From JAFDZV01 sp966128725 (GTDB lineage Bacteria > Bacteroidota > Ignavibacteria > OLB7): a stretch of DNA of 16,418 bases. Numbering within the stretch: the stretch's first letter is position 1; each line of letters opens with the position of its first letter. The stretch covers positions 1-16,418 of the forward strand of contig CBHYLN010000120.1 in NCBI GenBank assembly GCA_966128725.1. Reading direction: 5' to 3'. Made by a program: the position numbers and the translations under genes. The notes beneath the pieces were generated by a model. The model worked only from the letters and a program-made list of their open reading frames with translations. It searched no databases and was not told the origin of the DNA. Of the stretch, positions 1 through 6,998 are shown in pieces.

Positions 1-30
1 TGCTCCCTGCACACGCGGGGATGATCGTCT

Positions 31-58
31 GAATGATGAATGGTGAGTTATGAATTAC
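31..58. repeat. Degenerate heptad repeat (4 units, each starting GA)
   Basis: Four consecutive 7-base units can be read on the plus strand: GAATGAT, GAATGGT, GAGTTAT and GAATTAC. They lie beyond the 3' end of the DUF4249 gene. The units are imperfect but share the GA start and AT-rich body, unlike the GC-rich surroundings. The period matches that of the perfect heptamer array at the other edge of the window. The call is tentative because only four units are present. Confidence 0.35.
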
Positions 59-100
59 ATACCCTCACCGATACCGGATTCGAGGTAGCGTCCCCTACGG

Positions 101-982
101 CTACGGCCCCTTGCGTGATATCGAACTGCGGCCCACGAAGATGCCGATGCCATCACCCTGCACATTCCAGCGGATGGTGGGCGTGGAGCTGAACACGCCG
201 AAGTCATCGTTGCCATTGCCGATGGTGCGCGCCAGATCCCACAGCGGCGCGTCGTAGGCCGAGACCATAAACTCCCAGTACCTGCCGTCGATGAAGTTGT
301 AGGGCGTGGAGTCGTTCACGCGCAGCCGGCCGTTAGCCATCGAGTCGGCCGTGCGCACCAGCGTGTAGCGCAGGCCATAGCTCACGGCGTATTTGGCAAG
401 GCTGTCGTGGCCAACCGTGGCCGAAAGGCTGTACACGGCCAGCGGGTCCAGATCGCGCAGCAACGCCTCGGCGCCAATGATCGCGCCGCCGGCGGAATCG
501 TTCGGTTCGCGATTGGTGATGATGCGGAATGTATCCAGCACCGGCAGGTTCGGCACGCGGGTGTGTGCCGTTGCTCGTTTGCCGTTCCACTCCACAACCA
601 GGGTGCAGCTTTCGCCGGGATGCACAACCGCGCCGGGAGCACCGTACAGTCCTTCGCCGGCGTAGGCAAGCGGGAACTCGCCGCGCGGCGTGGTAAGGCG
701 CGCCGTTGCGTTGGATATATACGTGTACTCCTTCCGATAGGGCGCGTCGATGGGCAGCGTGTGCGTGATGCGGATGTTGCTTACGGCGCTGTCGGCCACC
801 ACCACGCCCTCGATTACCAGGCGATCCACATACGGGATGTCCGTTGGGTCGGCCAGTTCCTCGCAGCCGGCGAACACCGCGCATGCGGCGGCGGCCAGCA
901 CCGTACGGGCCAGGCGCGAACGCCAGCGCCGGCTTGTAATGTGTGTGACAGGCCCGGGGGCCGTGTTTATGCTCTGTGCCAT
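101..982 (-). CDS. DUF4249-family lipoprotein, partner of the upstream TonB-dependent receptor
   Basis: This is a probable outer-membrane-associated lipoprotein of 293 residues. The first 40 residues form a lipoprotein signal: an Arg-rich n-region, then a hydrophobic stretch ending in VFAGC, with Cys40 as the likely lipidated residue. The mature protein opens with a pattern like YVDRLVIEGVV and ends with a pattern like GVFSSTPTIRWNVQGDGIGIFVG; both resemble DUF4249 proteins, which in Bacteroidota and relatives are commonly encoded next to TonB-dependent receptors. The ATG at 982 was chosen because the longer frame back to 1057 would overlap the receptor gene, while 982 leaves a 22 bp gap with an AGGA about 12 bases upstream. 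The stop is TAG. It probably forms one transcript with the receptor. The ligand is unknown; a surface substrate-capture role analogous to SusD is inference. Confidence 0.82.
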   Translation of the reverse strand: MAQSINTAPGPVTHITSRRWRSRLARTVLAAAACAVFAGCEELADPTDIPYVDRLVIEGVVVADSAVSNIRITHTLPIDAPYRKEYTYISNATARLTTPRGEFPLAYAGEGLYGAPGAVVHPGESCTLVVEWNGKRATAHTRVPNLPVLDTFRIITNREPNDSAGGAIIGAEALLRDLDPLAVYSLSATVGHDSLAKYAVSYGLRYTLVRTADSMANGRLRVNDSTPYNFIDGRYWEFMVSAYDAPLWDLARTIGNGNDDFGVFSSTPTIRWNVQGDGIGIFVGRSSISRKGP

Positions 983-1004
983 GGCGATAGCCGGTTCCTG
1001 GTGA

Positions 1005-3389
1005 CTAGAATTTGAAGGAAATGCCGAACGTCGGGATGATGGGGAACAGCGTAACACGCTTCAGCTTCGAGCTGTAGCCACCGGTTGCTTCGTCGTACTC
1101 CTGCGTGATGTACTGCGCGAACGTGTTCCGATGGTTGTAGGCATTGTAGATGTTGATGGACACTTGCCACGGGAGATCGAACCACCGATAGGAGTGCGTG
1201 AAGTTCAGATCCAGCTTGTGGAACGCCGGCAGGCGGTAGCCGTTGCGCTCGGTGTAGTCGTACCGGTCGGTGTAGGATTCGAAGGGCCGGCCGTTACCTC
1301 CCAGGCTGTTCGGCTCCATGTCCGGCAACTGCATGAAATAGCGGCCGGTGGCGGTGGAGTACGCCTGCCCGGTGCCGTACACCCAGGTGGCGCCCAGCTC
1401 CCACGATTCGCCCAGGCGATAGGTAAGCACAATCGACACATCGTGCCGCCTGTCGTACCTCGGATAAAAGGGCTTGCCGTTGTTCAGGTCGGCGAAGGTC
1501 CGGCGGGTCCAGGCCAGCGTATAGCCGATCCATCCGGTGAATGCGCCAACACGCTTGTTCACGAACAGCTCCACGCCGTAGGCGTCGCCGTCGCCGGCGG
1601 TAAAGGAACTTTCCAGCGGGGTGGACAGGCTGAAGGACGTTGTGTCCTTGTACTCCAGCACGTTGTGCATCCGTTTATAGTAGGCCTCGACGGAAACCAC
1701 CACTTCGCGGTCGAACAGTCCGGTCTCCACGCCGATCACGCCCTGCATTGCCTCGGCCGGTTTTACCGTGGCGGTGGAAGGGAACCATACATCGGTTGGG
1801 AGCGTGATATCGTTGCGTGTTACCAGGTGCAGGAACTGGTTGGCGGTTGTGAACGCGCCCTTCAGGGTTATGGCGTCGGTGAGGGCATAGGCCACCGAGA
1901 GCCGTGGCTCCAGGCGCAGATAATTTCCGCGTTGGAAGTAATACAGCCGCGCGCCCAGATTGGCCGACAGCTCCGGCGTGATGCGCCACTCGTCCTGCGC
2001 GTAGACCGATGCGTCGAGCGCGGTAAGGATCGTGGGGTTCTGCTCGATGGTGCCGAAGTCGCGAATGTCGGCCGATGCGTCGGCACGGAACCGATGCTCG
2101 GTTACTTCCAGGCCCGTCTTTACCACGTGGTCGTCGTTGGGGTAGTACTGCGCCTCGCCGCGCAGCATGTAGTCGCGCACGCCTGACACGGATTTGAAGT
2201 TGTCGCGCGTCCGCCCGCTGTCCTTCTCGGCAAGCAGCGTGGAGAAGGAATAATCCGAGTACACCGCCGAGAAATTGGTGAACAGCTCCGGCGACACGAT
2301 ATGGGCCCAGCGCAGGTTCGCGGTGGAGTTCCCCCAGCCGACATCGAACGTAACGTCATCGTCCGGCGGCCCCTTCAACACATCCCGCCCGAAATATCCG
2401 CTCAGGAATACGTGGTCGCTTTCGGAAAGGCGATAGTTCACCTTGCCGTTCAGGTCGTAGAAGTAATACGTGGGCGTAACCTCACGGTCCTTCTCGCTCA
2501 TCGCAAGCAGGAGCAGATCCAGATACATGCGGCGGCCCGAGAGCATGAACGTGGCGTCCTCGCCGATGGGTCCTTCCACGGTAAGGCGCGAGTTGATCAT
2601 GCTCAGGCCCGCGGTGCCGCTCAGGCGTTCGTGTGTGCCCTCGCGCATGGTCATGTCCAGCACGCTGGAAAGCCGGCCACCGTATTCGGCCGGGAACGCG
2701 CCCTTGATCAGCCGGATATCGCGAACGGCGTCGGCGTTAAACGTGCTCATGAAGCCGCCCAGGTGCGACGGGTTGTAGACGATCACGCCGTCGAGCAACG
2801 TCAGGTTCTGGTCCGGCGAACCGCCGCGCACATACAGTCCGCTGGAGATCTCGCTCACGCTTTTCACGCCCGGCAGCAGTTGCAGGGCGCGGAAGATGTC
2901 CACTTCGCCGCCAAGCGAGGGAAGTTTGCTGATGAAGTCGCTGCGGAGATCCACCCTGCCCAGCGCGGTGGCCGGGGTGGGGTCGCGCTGGGCCTGCACC
3001 ACGATGGAGTCGGCGCGCACGTCGCGCGATTCCAACTTGATATCCAGACGCAGGGGCGCATCCCCGGTAAGGGTGACAACTTTGGAGAAAGGCGCATATC
3101 CCACGCCGCGCACCACCAGCCGATACGTTCCCGGCGCCACCCGCACGATGGAGTAAAACCCGAACTTGTTGGTAATGCCGCCCCTGATCTGCCGGGCCGA
3201 GCTCGAGGTATCGGCCAGGATGACAACGGTTGCGCCGGTGACGTATTCGCCGGAGGTTGCCTCGGTAACGGTACCGGCGACCGACGCCGTGGCGGGCTGT
3301 TCGTTTCCGGGCTGCGCGGATGCCGGGCCTGCCGAGGCAAGCAGGGCTGCAACCCCATACAGCACAAGGGCTGCGCGTTGCCATCGCAT
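1005..3389 (-). CDS. TonB-dependent outer-membrane receptor with carboxypeptidase-regulatory-like N-terminal domain
   Basis: The protein has 794 residues from the chosen start. A clean Sec signal peptide (MRWQRAALVLYG... ending PASA, cleavage near residue 25) is followed by a CarboxypepD_reg-like beta-sandwich of ~80 residues (SVAGTVTEATSGEYVTGATV; FGFYSIVRVAPGTYRLVVRGVGY). Next comes a plug domain (FRALQLLPGVKSVSE, GLYVRGGSPDQNLTLLDG, GAFPAEYGGRLSSVLD) and then a long beta-barrel ending in the aromatic terminus FGISFKF. This is the usual architecture for TonB/ExbBD-powered import across the outer membrane; the ligand is not predictable. The frame is open further upstream: ATGs at 3458 and 3473 would add 23 or 28 Arg-rich residues. 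I prefer 3389 because it gives a standard-length signal peptide and leaves a perfect palindrome at 3433-3452 in the leader. No good Shine-Dalgarno supports any start. It is followed by a DUF4249 partner gene. Confidence 0.9.
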   Translation of the reverse strand: MRWQRAALVLYGVAALLASAGPASAQPGNEQPATASVAGTVTEATSGEYVTGATVVILADTSSSARQIRGGITNKFGFYSIVRVAPGTYRLVVRGVGYAPFSKVVTLTGDAPLRLDIKLESRDVRADSIVVQAQRDPTPATALGRVDLRSDFISKLPSLGGEVDIFRALQLLPGVKSVSEISSGLYVRGGSPDQNLTLLDGVIVYNPSHLGGFMSTFNADAVRDIRLIKGAFPAEYGGRLSSVLDMTMREGTHERLSGTAGLSMINSRLTVEGPIGEDATFMLSGRRMYLDLLLLAMSEKDREVTPTYYFYDLNGKVNYRLSESDHVFLSGYFGRDVLKGPPDDDVTFDVGWGNSTANLRWAHIVSPELFTNFSAVYSDYSFSTLLAEKDSGRTRDNFKSVSGVRDYMLRGEAQYYPNDDHVVKTGLEVTEHRFRADASADIRDFGTIEQNPTILTALDASVYAQDEWRITPELSANLGARLYYFQRGNYLRLEPRLSVAYALTDAITLKGAFTTANQFLHLVTRNDITLPTDVWFPSTATVKPAEAMQGVIGVETGLFDREVVVSVEAYYKRMHNVLEYKDTTSFSLSTPLESSFTAGDGDAYGVELFVNKRVGAFTGWIGYTLAWTRRTFADLNNGKPFYPRYDRRHDVSIVLTYRLGESWELGATWVYGTGQAYSTATGRYFMQLPDMEPNSLGGNGRPFESYTDRYDYTERNGYRLPAFHKLDLNFTHSYRWFDLPWQVSINIYNAYNHRNTFAQYITQEYDEATGGYSSKLKRVTLFPIIPTFGISFKF

Positions 3390-3432
3390 GCGTTGCGATC
3401 GCCGAATTCCGGAGCAGACAGTACGTGCCGTG

Positions 3433-3452
3433 CGCGCCAACACGTTGGCGCG
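3433..3452. promoter_or_regulatory. Perfect 20-bp palindrome upstream of the TonB-receptor start (operator or hairpin)
   Basis: The arms CGCGCCAAC and GTTGGCGCG are exact reverse complements separated by AC. The element lies 44 bp upstream of the preferred ATG (3389) and downstream of a candidate promoter, so it would sit in the mRNA leader or act as a repressor operator. If translation instead began at 3458 it would fall in codons 3-9. As RNA it could form an 8-bp stem with a 4-base loop. The symmetry is seen directly; a regulatory role is inference. Confidence 0.45.
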
Positions 3453-3601
3453 ATTCATGTATCCCACAATCATTCCTGTTGAACTATAGAGAACGCCGAG
3501 GCTGAGAACTGGGGGGCGACAAGCGGGGTGGCCGCCCTGGCATGCCTGTTGGCCGTGGTGCCCTACGCCGTTGGGCGGCACAGGTTGCGACCAATGGCAA
3601 T

Positions 3602-3630
3602 ACGATACATGTTCCCTGCCAGCGTTGCAA
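3602..3630 (-). promoter_or_regulatory. Candidate promoter for the TonB-receptor/DUF4249 unit
   Basis: Read on the minus strand, TTGCAA (3625-3630) is followed after exactly 17 bases by TATCGT (3602-3607). Each hexamer matches the sigma-70 consensus at 4 of 6 positions. It would give a long leader (>100 bases) containing the 3433-3452 palindrome. The spacing is good but the hexamers are only moderate, and FCB bacteria often use a different -33/-7 consensus. Confidence 0.3.
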
Positions 3631-3669
3631 TGACATATCACCGTCGGTTGATGTGACCCGTCTGGTGGT

Positions 3670-4878
3670 TCAGTAGTTCGTGGCGAAGGTGTTGCGCCGA
3701 TGGGATGTGCGCGAGCGGGTGGTGTGGGCTGCGTGCGTGGCGACGCGCACAAACAACAACGCCCGCGGCGCCGTGTGAAACGGGCGCCGCGGGCGAGTGC
3801 GTTGGTGGTACGATGGCGCGTTGCCGCTTGGCGCCGAATCGCCGGGGGCTGGATCCGTGGGCGCAACATTGGCCGTGGGTGCGGCCGCATTGGCGCGTGC
3901 CTGCCGGCGTTCACGCTGGCGGCGGGAATAGCGCCGCACGAACGGGTAGCCCACCGCCGCAACCAGCAACACCGGCAGCAGGGCAATCAGCAGGGTAAGG
4001 CCGGTCGCCACGATCCCGATCATCCCTTCCAGACCGTTATCCCAGGCGGCCTGCAGCCGGCCTCCAACGGTCCTCGGCGAGTTGCCAACGGCGCCGGGCT
4101 CCACAACGGTGATCGTGAAATGCGAATACGCCACCTGATCGCCCAGCACGCGCAGGCGTCCCTGTATGCCCTCGATCACGCCGCGCACTTCGGCCAGCTT
4201 GCCTTCCACTTCGATCAGATCCGCCAGCTTCCCGCTGTGCTCGGCAACCAGTTTCAGCAGCCGTGCCTCCAGCTCCTGCTGCGCCTTCAGGCGCGCGCCG
4301 AGATCCACGTACTCCTCGGTGACATCGTTGCTGGTAACCGACTCGTACTCCACTTCGCCGGCGCGGCGGATGGCCGCGAGCGTGGTATCGAACCGCGAGG
4401 CCGGCACGCGAATCTCCACGGTGCCTGAGCGCGATGTGCCGCTTGCCACCGAACGGCTGCTGTTGGCGATGTAGCCGCAATTTGCGGCCGCTATCGTCTG
4501 CAGCACGCGCTCGGCCGTATCCAGCGATCCAATGCGCAGGGTCAGTTCGCCGTTGCGGATGATCTGGCGCTGGATGGCCGCCGGTGTGGTGGGCGGGTTG
4601 CTGCCACCGCCAGCGGGGCCATCCGGCGTCTTTGGCGCATCGGGCGATTGCGGAGCGGGCGGCGGTGTCGCCTGGGTCGGTGTCTGCTGGTCGTACAACA
4701 CCGGCGGAATGGCCCCGCCTGTCTGCTTCTGTTGCGGAGCCGTTGACGGCTGGGTCATCATCATGGCCGCTTCGGGCGCGGACTCCTTGTTGCTGGAGCC
4801 GCATCCAGTGATGCCCAGGATGGCCGGGCCGGCGATCGCGGCCCACAGGATAACGTTGCGAACTGCGTTGGCGTTCAT
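3670..4878 (-). CDS. DUF4349 domain lipoprotein with C-terminal membrane segment
   Basis: The protein has 402 residues. It starts with a lipoprotein signal ending GITGC (Cys26), then a Pro/Gln/Gly-rich linker (~35-100). The DUF4349 domain (~100-310) includes RNGELTLRIGSLDTAERVL, GYIANS, GTVEIRVPASRFD and SNDVTEEYVDLGARLKAQQ, followed by a heptad-rich coiled coil (~187-245) and the family-typical final strand FTITVVEP. A hydrophobic helix (~287-310) and basic residues RRYSRRQRERR follow. The function of DUF4349 is unknown; envelope anchoring is clear. The ATG at 4878 is set by AAAGG at 4886-4890, seven bases upstream; two earlier in-frame ATGs have no such signal. The tail beyond ~330 is low-complexity Ala/Pro then Arg/His/Thr-rich, and residues ~362-373 are encoded by a terminator-like hairpin, so the natural end may have been nearer residue 350. 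Confidence 0.85.
   Translation of the reverse strand: MNANAVRNVILWAAIAGPAILGITGCGSSNKESAPEAAMMMTQPSTAPQQKQTGGAIPPVLYDQQTPTQATPPPAPQSPDAPKTPDGPAGGGSNPPTTPAAIQRQIIRNGELTLRIGSLDTAERVLQTIAAANCGYIANSSRSVASGTSRSGTVEIRVPASRFDTTLAAIRRAGEVEYESVTSNDVTEEYVDLGARLKAQQELEARLLKLVAEHSGKLADLIEVEGKLAEVRGVIEGIQGRLRVLGDQVAYSHFTITVVEPGAVGNSPRTVGGRLQAAWDNGLEGMIGIVATGLTLLIALLPVLLVAAVGYPFVRRYSRRQRERRQARANAAAPTANVAPTDPAPGDSAPSGNAPSYHQRTRPRRPFHTAPRALLFVRVATHAAHTTRSRTSHRRNTFATNY
3750..3795 (-). terminator. Intrinsic terminator-like hairpin inside the 3' end of the DUF4349 gene
   Basis: Arms of 13 bp (3760-3772 and 3783-3795, CGCCCGCGGCGCC against its exact complement) enclose a 10-base loop. Read on the minus strand, the stem is followed by TTGTTGTTTG. 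This is the structure of a factor-independent terminator for the DUF4349 transcript, yet it lies about 30 codons before that frame's stop codon. Confidence 0.65.
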
Positions 4879-5282
4879 TGCTCTGCCTTTGAATAACTGG
4901 CGTTGCATACGATACTCATCGAACACGCGGTTGAGATGACATCGTTACACGAGTTTCGTGTGCGCGGCAATCCGGCGTGACGTTCCGGGGCCAAAAGGCC
5001 TCAGTACCATAGATGGGTTGTCCTGCCCAACGGGCCGGGTATCGCCAGGCTGGAAATTTGCACGCTGGATGTTCGGCTTTCGATGATTGCTGTAGTACAT
5101 TACGGTCCGTTGTACGTTTCAGGACGTCGTGGTCCAGGCGCTGCAACATTGAAGAGCGGAAGTCCAGGCCGCTCGTCCGGTTCCAAGCACCCGTTCCTCC
5201 GCGTTTGTACGGCGGCACCCCGCGCCTGCACGCCGAGCCCGATACCTGGTTCCTGCATTCCGATGACTACCTCCGGAATACC
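4879..5282. other. Divergent intergenic region without a recognised gene
   Basis: This 404 bp gap separates the DUF4349 gene (minus) from the DUF5723 gene (plus) and must contain both promoters. The visible structure is a 6+3+6 dyad at 4947-4961 (ACACGA-GTT-TCGTGT), a box at 4907-4915 (ATACGATAC on plus) shared with the TonB-receptor leader, and TACGTTTC near 5114, one base off the Bacteroidota -7 motif TAnnTTTG. The frame of the downstream gene is open through part of the gap, but the translation there has no ATG near the signal peptide and resembles nothing I know. Confidence 0.4.
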
Positions 5283-6878
5283 GTGAACACACATCCCCGA
5301 TACTGCTCGCCGCGGGCGATCCCCGCGCACAATCCGTTCCGGCTGATCCATGCCCGTTCCGTTCTTCTTGGCGCGTTGCTGCTGGCGGCGGCCTGCCTGC
5401 CGGCTGTTGCGCAACAACGCGGCGACGTGGCCTCGATCGGCATGGCCAAGGCCTCGGTTGCAACCGCGCGCGGCCTTTCGGCGCTGTACTCCAACATCGG
5501 CGCGCTTGGCCTGGATGCGCTTGGCAAATACGACAGCATGCAACAGGTGGAGATCGACGTTGCCCTGCTGCCGTTCGGCGGGGTTGCCGGCTCCACGTAC
5601 CTGAACTCCTCCGAGCTCAACTTCGTGTTCGATAAAAAGGACAGCGGCATCTTCACCGACGCCGATCGCCTGCGGCTGTCGACGTTGCTGGAGAACGGTC
5701 GCCTGTCGGCCGATGCCGTTGTGGATGCGTTCGCGATACGCATCCGAGCGCCGCGCCTGGGCGCGATCGGGCTTCGGTACGGGCACCGTGTGCGCGCGCA
5801 GATGAGCTTCCCTGAAAATTTCCGTACCGGCGTGCTTGGCGACGGCGACGTTTTTGCCACCAACCAACGTTTCGAGAACCCCGAGATCGGCGGCGAGTGG
5901 CTGCGGCACATGACGCTGACGCTGGCCAGCGCGTTCGAGCGCCGAAGCGACGACCCCAACCGTTCGGCCTGGTTCCCGGCGTTCGGGGTCGGGATGAGCG
6001 TATCGTACCTGGAGGGGATCGTGCATTACGACGTCGACCAGAAAAGCTGGGCAAGCTCGCGCGTGATCCCCTCGCCGCCGGGGGCAACGTACCGCAGCAT
6101 CGAGGTGAACGGATATTATGCGTTCCGTTCGTCCACGCCGCTGGATACGTCGTTCTCGCCGTCGGACGCAATCGTCAACTCCTCGATCTTCGGCTCGAAG
6201 AACGCGCCGTCGATCGGATGGGAGGGGAACTTCGGGATGTCGATGGTGATCCTGCGCCAGGTGCGCGAGGGGACCATCACGATTGTGGGCAATCCGCTGG
6301 AGGCGCAGCAGTACAATCGCGAGGACGCCGGCACGCGCGACGCGCTGGTGTTCGGGTTCGCGCTCGACGGCATCGGCACGGTGCTCTGGAACGGCACCAA
6401 CCGCGTGCGGCGATATGCGCAGATACGCGATACGCTGACCGATGCGAAGGGCGGCATCTCCAACGACGTCATCTATCGCTACGAGGCGAAGCTGGATACG
6501 ATCGGTGACTTCCGCACGGTGCTGCCGATGACGATGCGTATGGGCTTCGGCGCCGACGTTACGTCGTTCCTGCCGGACATTCCCGGCGACATGATCGCCA
6601 GCCTTGAAACCGCGTTCGACATGAACAACCAGATCGGCGGCGAGCGTTCCACGCGTGTGTCGCTTGGGGCGGAGTGGAGGCCGAACACGGTGGTTACGCT
6701 GCGCAGCGGCCTGCAGGTTGGCGGGCGCCTGGGCGCCGCGCTGGCCTTCGGCGTTGGGCTGCACCCGGTGCCGTGGTTCTCGGCGGATATCGCCACGTCG
6801 GAAATCACCAGCGTGTTCTCACCCGACCGCCTTCGGCTGGATGGCGCCCTGCAACTGGCGCTGCACATGAAGTTCTGA
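5283..6878 (+). CDS. DUF5723-like outer-membrane beta-barrel protein
   Basis: The protein has 531 residues from a GTG start. There is no ATG in frame near the signal peptide, and GTG at 5283 has a GGA about 7 bases upstream. A hydrophobic signal segment (LLGALLLAAACLPAVAQ) ends around residue 43. The mature N-terminus has the pattern GMAKASVATARGLSALYSNIGALGL, which resembles the GGA..A...G..A...NPAGL-type opening of FadL/PorV-like and DUF5723 outer-membrane proteins. The rest alternates polar and hydrophobic residues as expected for beta strands and ends in LQLALHMKF with a terminal aromatic. No catalytic motif is visible. Family assignment is from the N-terminal signature and overall character; transport or secretion-related functions are possible but unproven. 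The gene converges on the clpB fragment. Confidence 0.7.
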   Translation: MNTHPRYCSPRAIPAHNPFRLIHARSVLLGALLLAAACLPAVAQQRGDVASIGMAKASVATARGLSALYSNIGALGLDALGKYDSMQQVEIDVALLPFGGVAGSTYLNSSELNFVFDKKDSGIFTDADRLRLSTLLENGRLSADAVVDAFAIRIRAPRLGAIGLRYGHRVRAQMSFPENFRTGVLGDGDVFATNQRFENPEIGGEWLRHMTLTLASAFERRSDDPNRSAWFPAFGVGMSVSYLEGIVHYDVDQKSWASSRVIPSPPGATYRSIEVNGYYAFRSSTPLDTSFSPSDAIVNSSIFGSKNAPSIGWEGNFGMSMVILRQVREGTITIVGNPLEAQQYNREDAGTRDALVFGFALDGIGTVLWNGTNRVRRYAQIRDTLTDAKGGISNDVIYRYEAKLDTIGDFRTVLPMTMRMGFGADVTSFLPDIPGDMIASLETAFDMNNQIGGERSTRVSLGAEWRPNTVVTLRSGLQVGGRLGAALAFGVGLHPVPWFSADIATSEITSVFSPDRLRLDGALQLALHMKF

Positions 6879-6886
6879 GTTCGCCT

Positions 6887-6905
6887 GGCGCGGGCATGCC
6901 GCGCC
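6887..6905. other. GC-rich hairpin just after the DUF5723 stop codon
   Basis: Perfect 7-bp arms GGCGCGG (6887-6893) and CCGCGCC (6899-6905) flank the loop GCATG, nine bases past the stop. There is no T-run on the plus strand, so it may only protect the mRNA end or attenuate transcription. Confidence 0.35.
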
Positions 6906-6912
6906 GGGACCC

Positions 6913-6957
6913 CGGCAAACAAAACGCGAGCCGTGCTCTTCAAAGCAGGCTCGCGTT
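6913..6957 (-). terminator. Terminator for the clpB fragment (convergent intergenic)
   Basis: Perfect 10-bp arms AACGCGAGCC (6923-6932) and GGCTCGCGTT (6948-6957) contain an inner TGCT/AGCA stem. On the minus strand the stem is followed by TTTTGTTTGCC, overlapping the stem foot, giving a typical intrinsic terminator about 40 bases after the clpB stop. The stem could also stall plus-strand transcripts from the DUF5723 gene, though no T-run follows in that direction. Confidence 0.75.
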
Positions 6958-6998
6958 CGGTTGTCGTACGCAGCGATATCTGCCGATGCGGTGCGCGC

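Noticed and set aside
2301..3482. 393-codon plus-strand frame opposite the TonB receptor
   Set aside because: His/Gln/Arg-rich translation without motifs; an antisense shadow of the receptor.
3474..3669. Cobalamin-type riboswitch upstream of the TonB receptor
   Set aside because: I looked for the conserved B12-box-like core in the minus-strand leader and did not find it; only a palindrome and a promoter-like pair are present.
3670..3860. Simple frameshift explaining the odd DUF4349 tail
   Set aside because: The other two minus-strand frames have no stop or recognisable continuation just before the hairpin, so a single indel does not give an obvious natural end.
5148..5200. RNase P-RNA-like stretch (GCGGAAGTCCAGGC)
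   Set aside because: Only the short GGAAGTCC string resembles the RNase P 5' region; none of the other conserved segments follow.
5100..6764. Long open frame on the minus strand opposite the DUF5723 gene
   Set aside because: It is Arg/His/Ala-rich with no domain signature and mirrors the codon structure of the plus-strand gene, as expected in GC-rich DNA.
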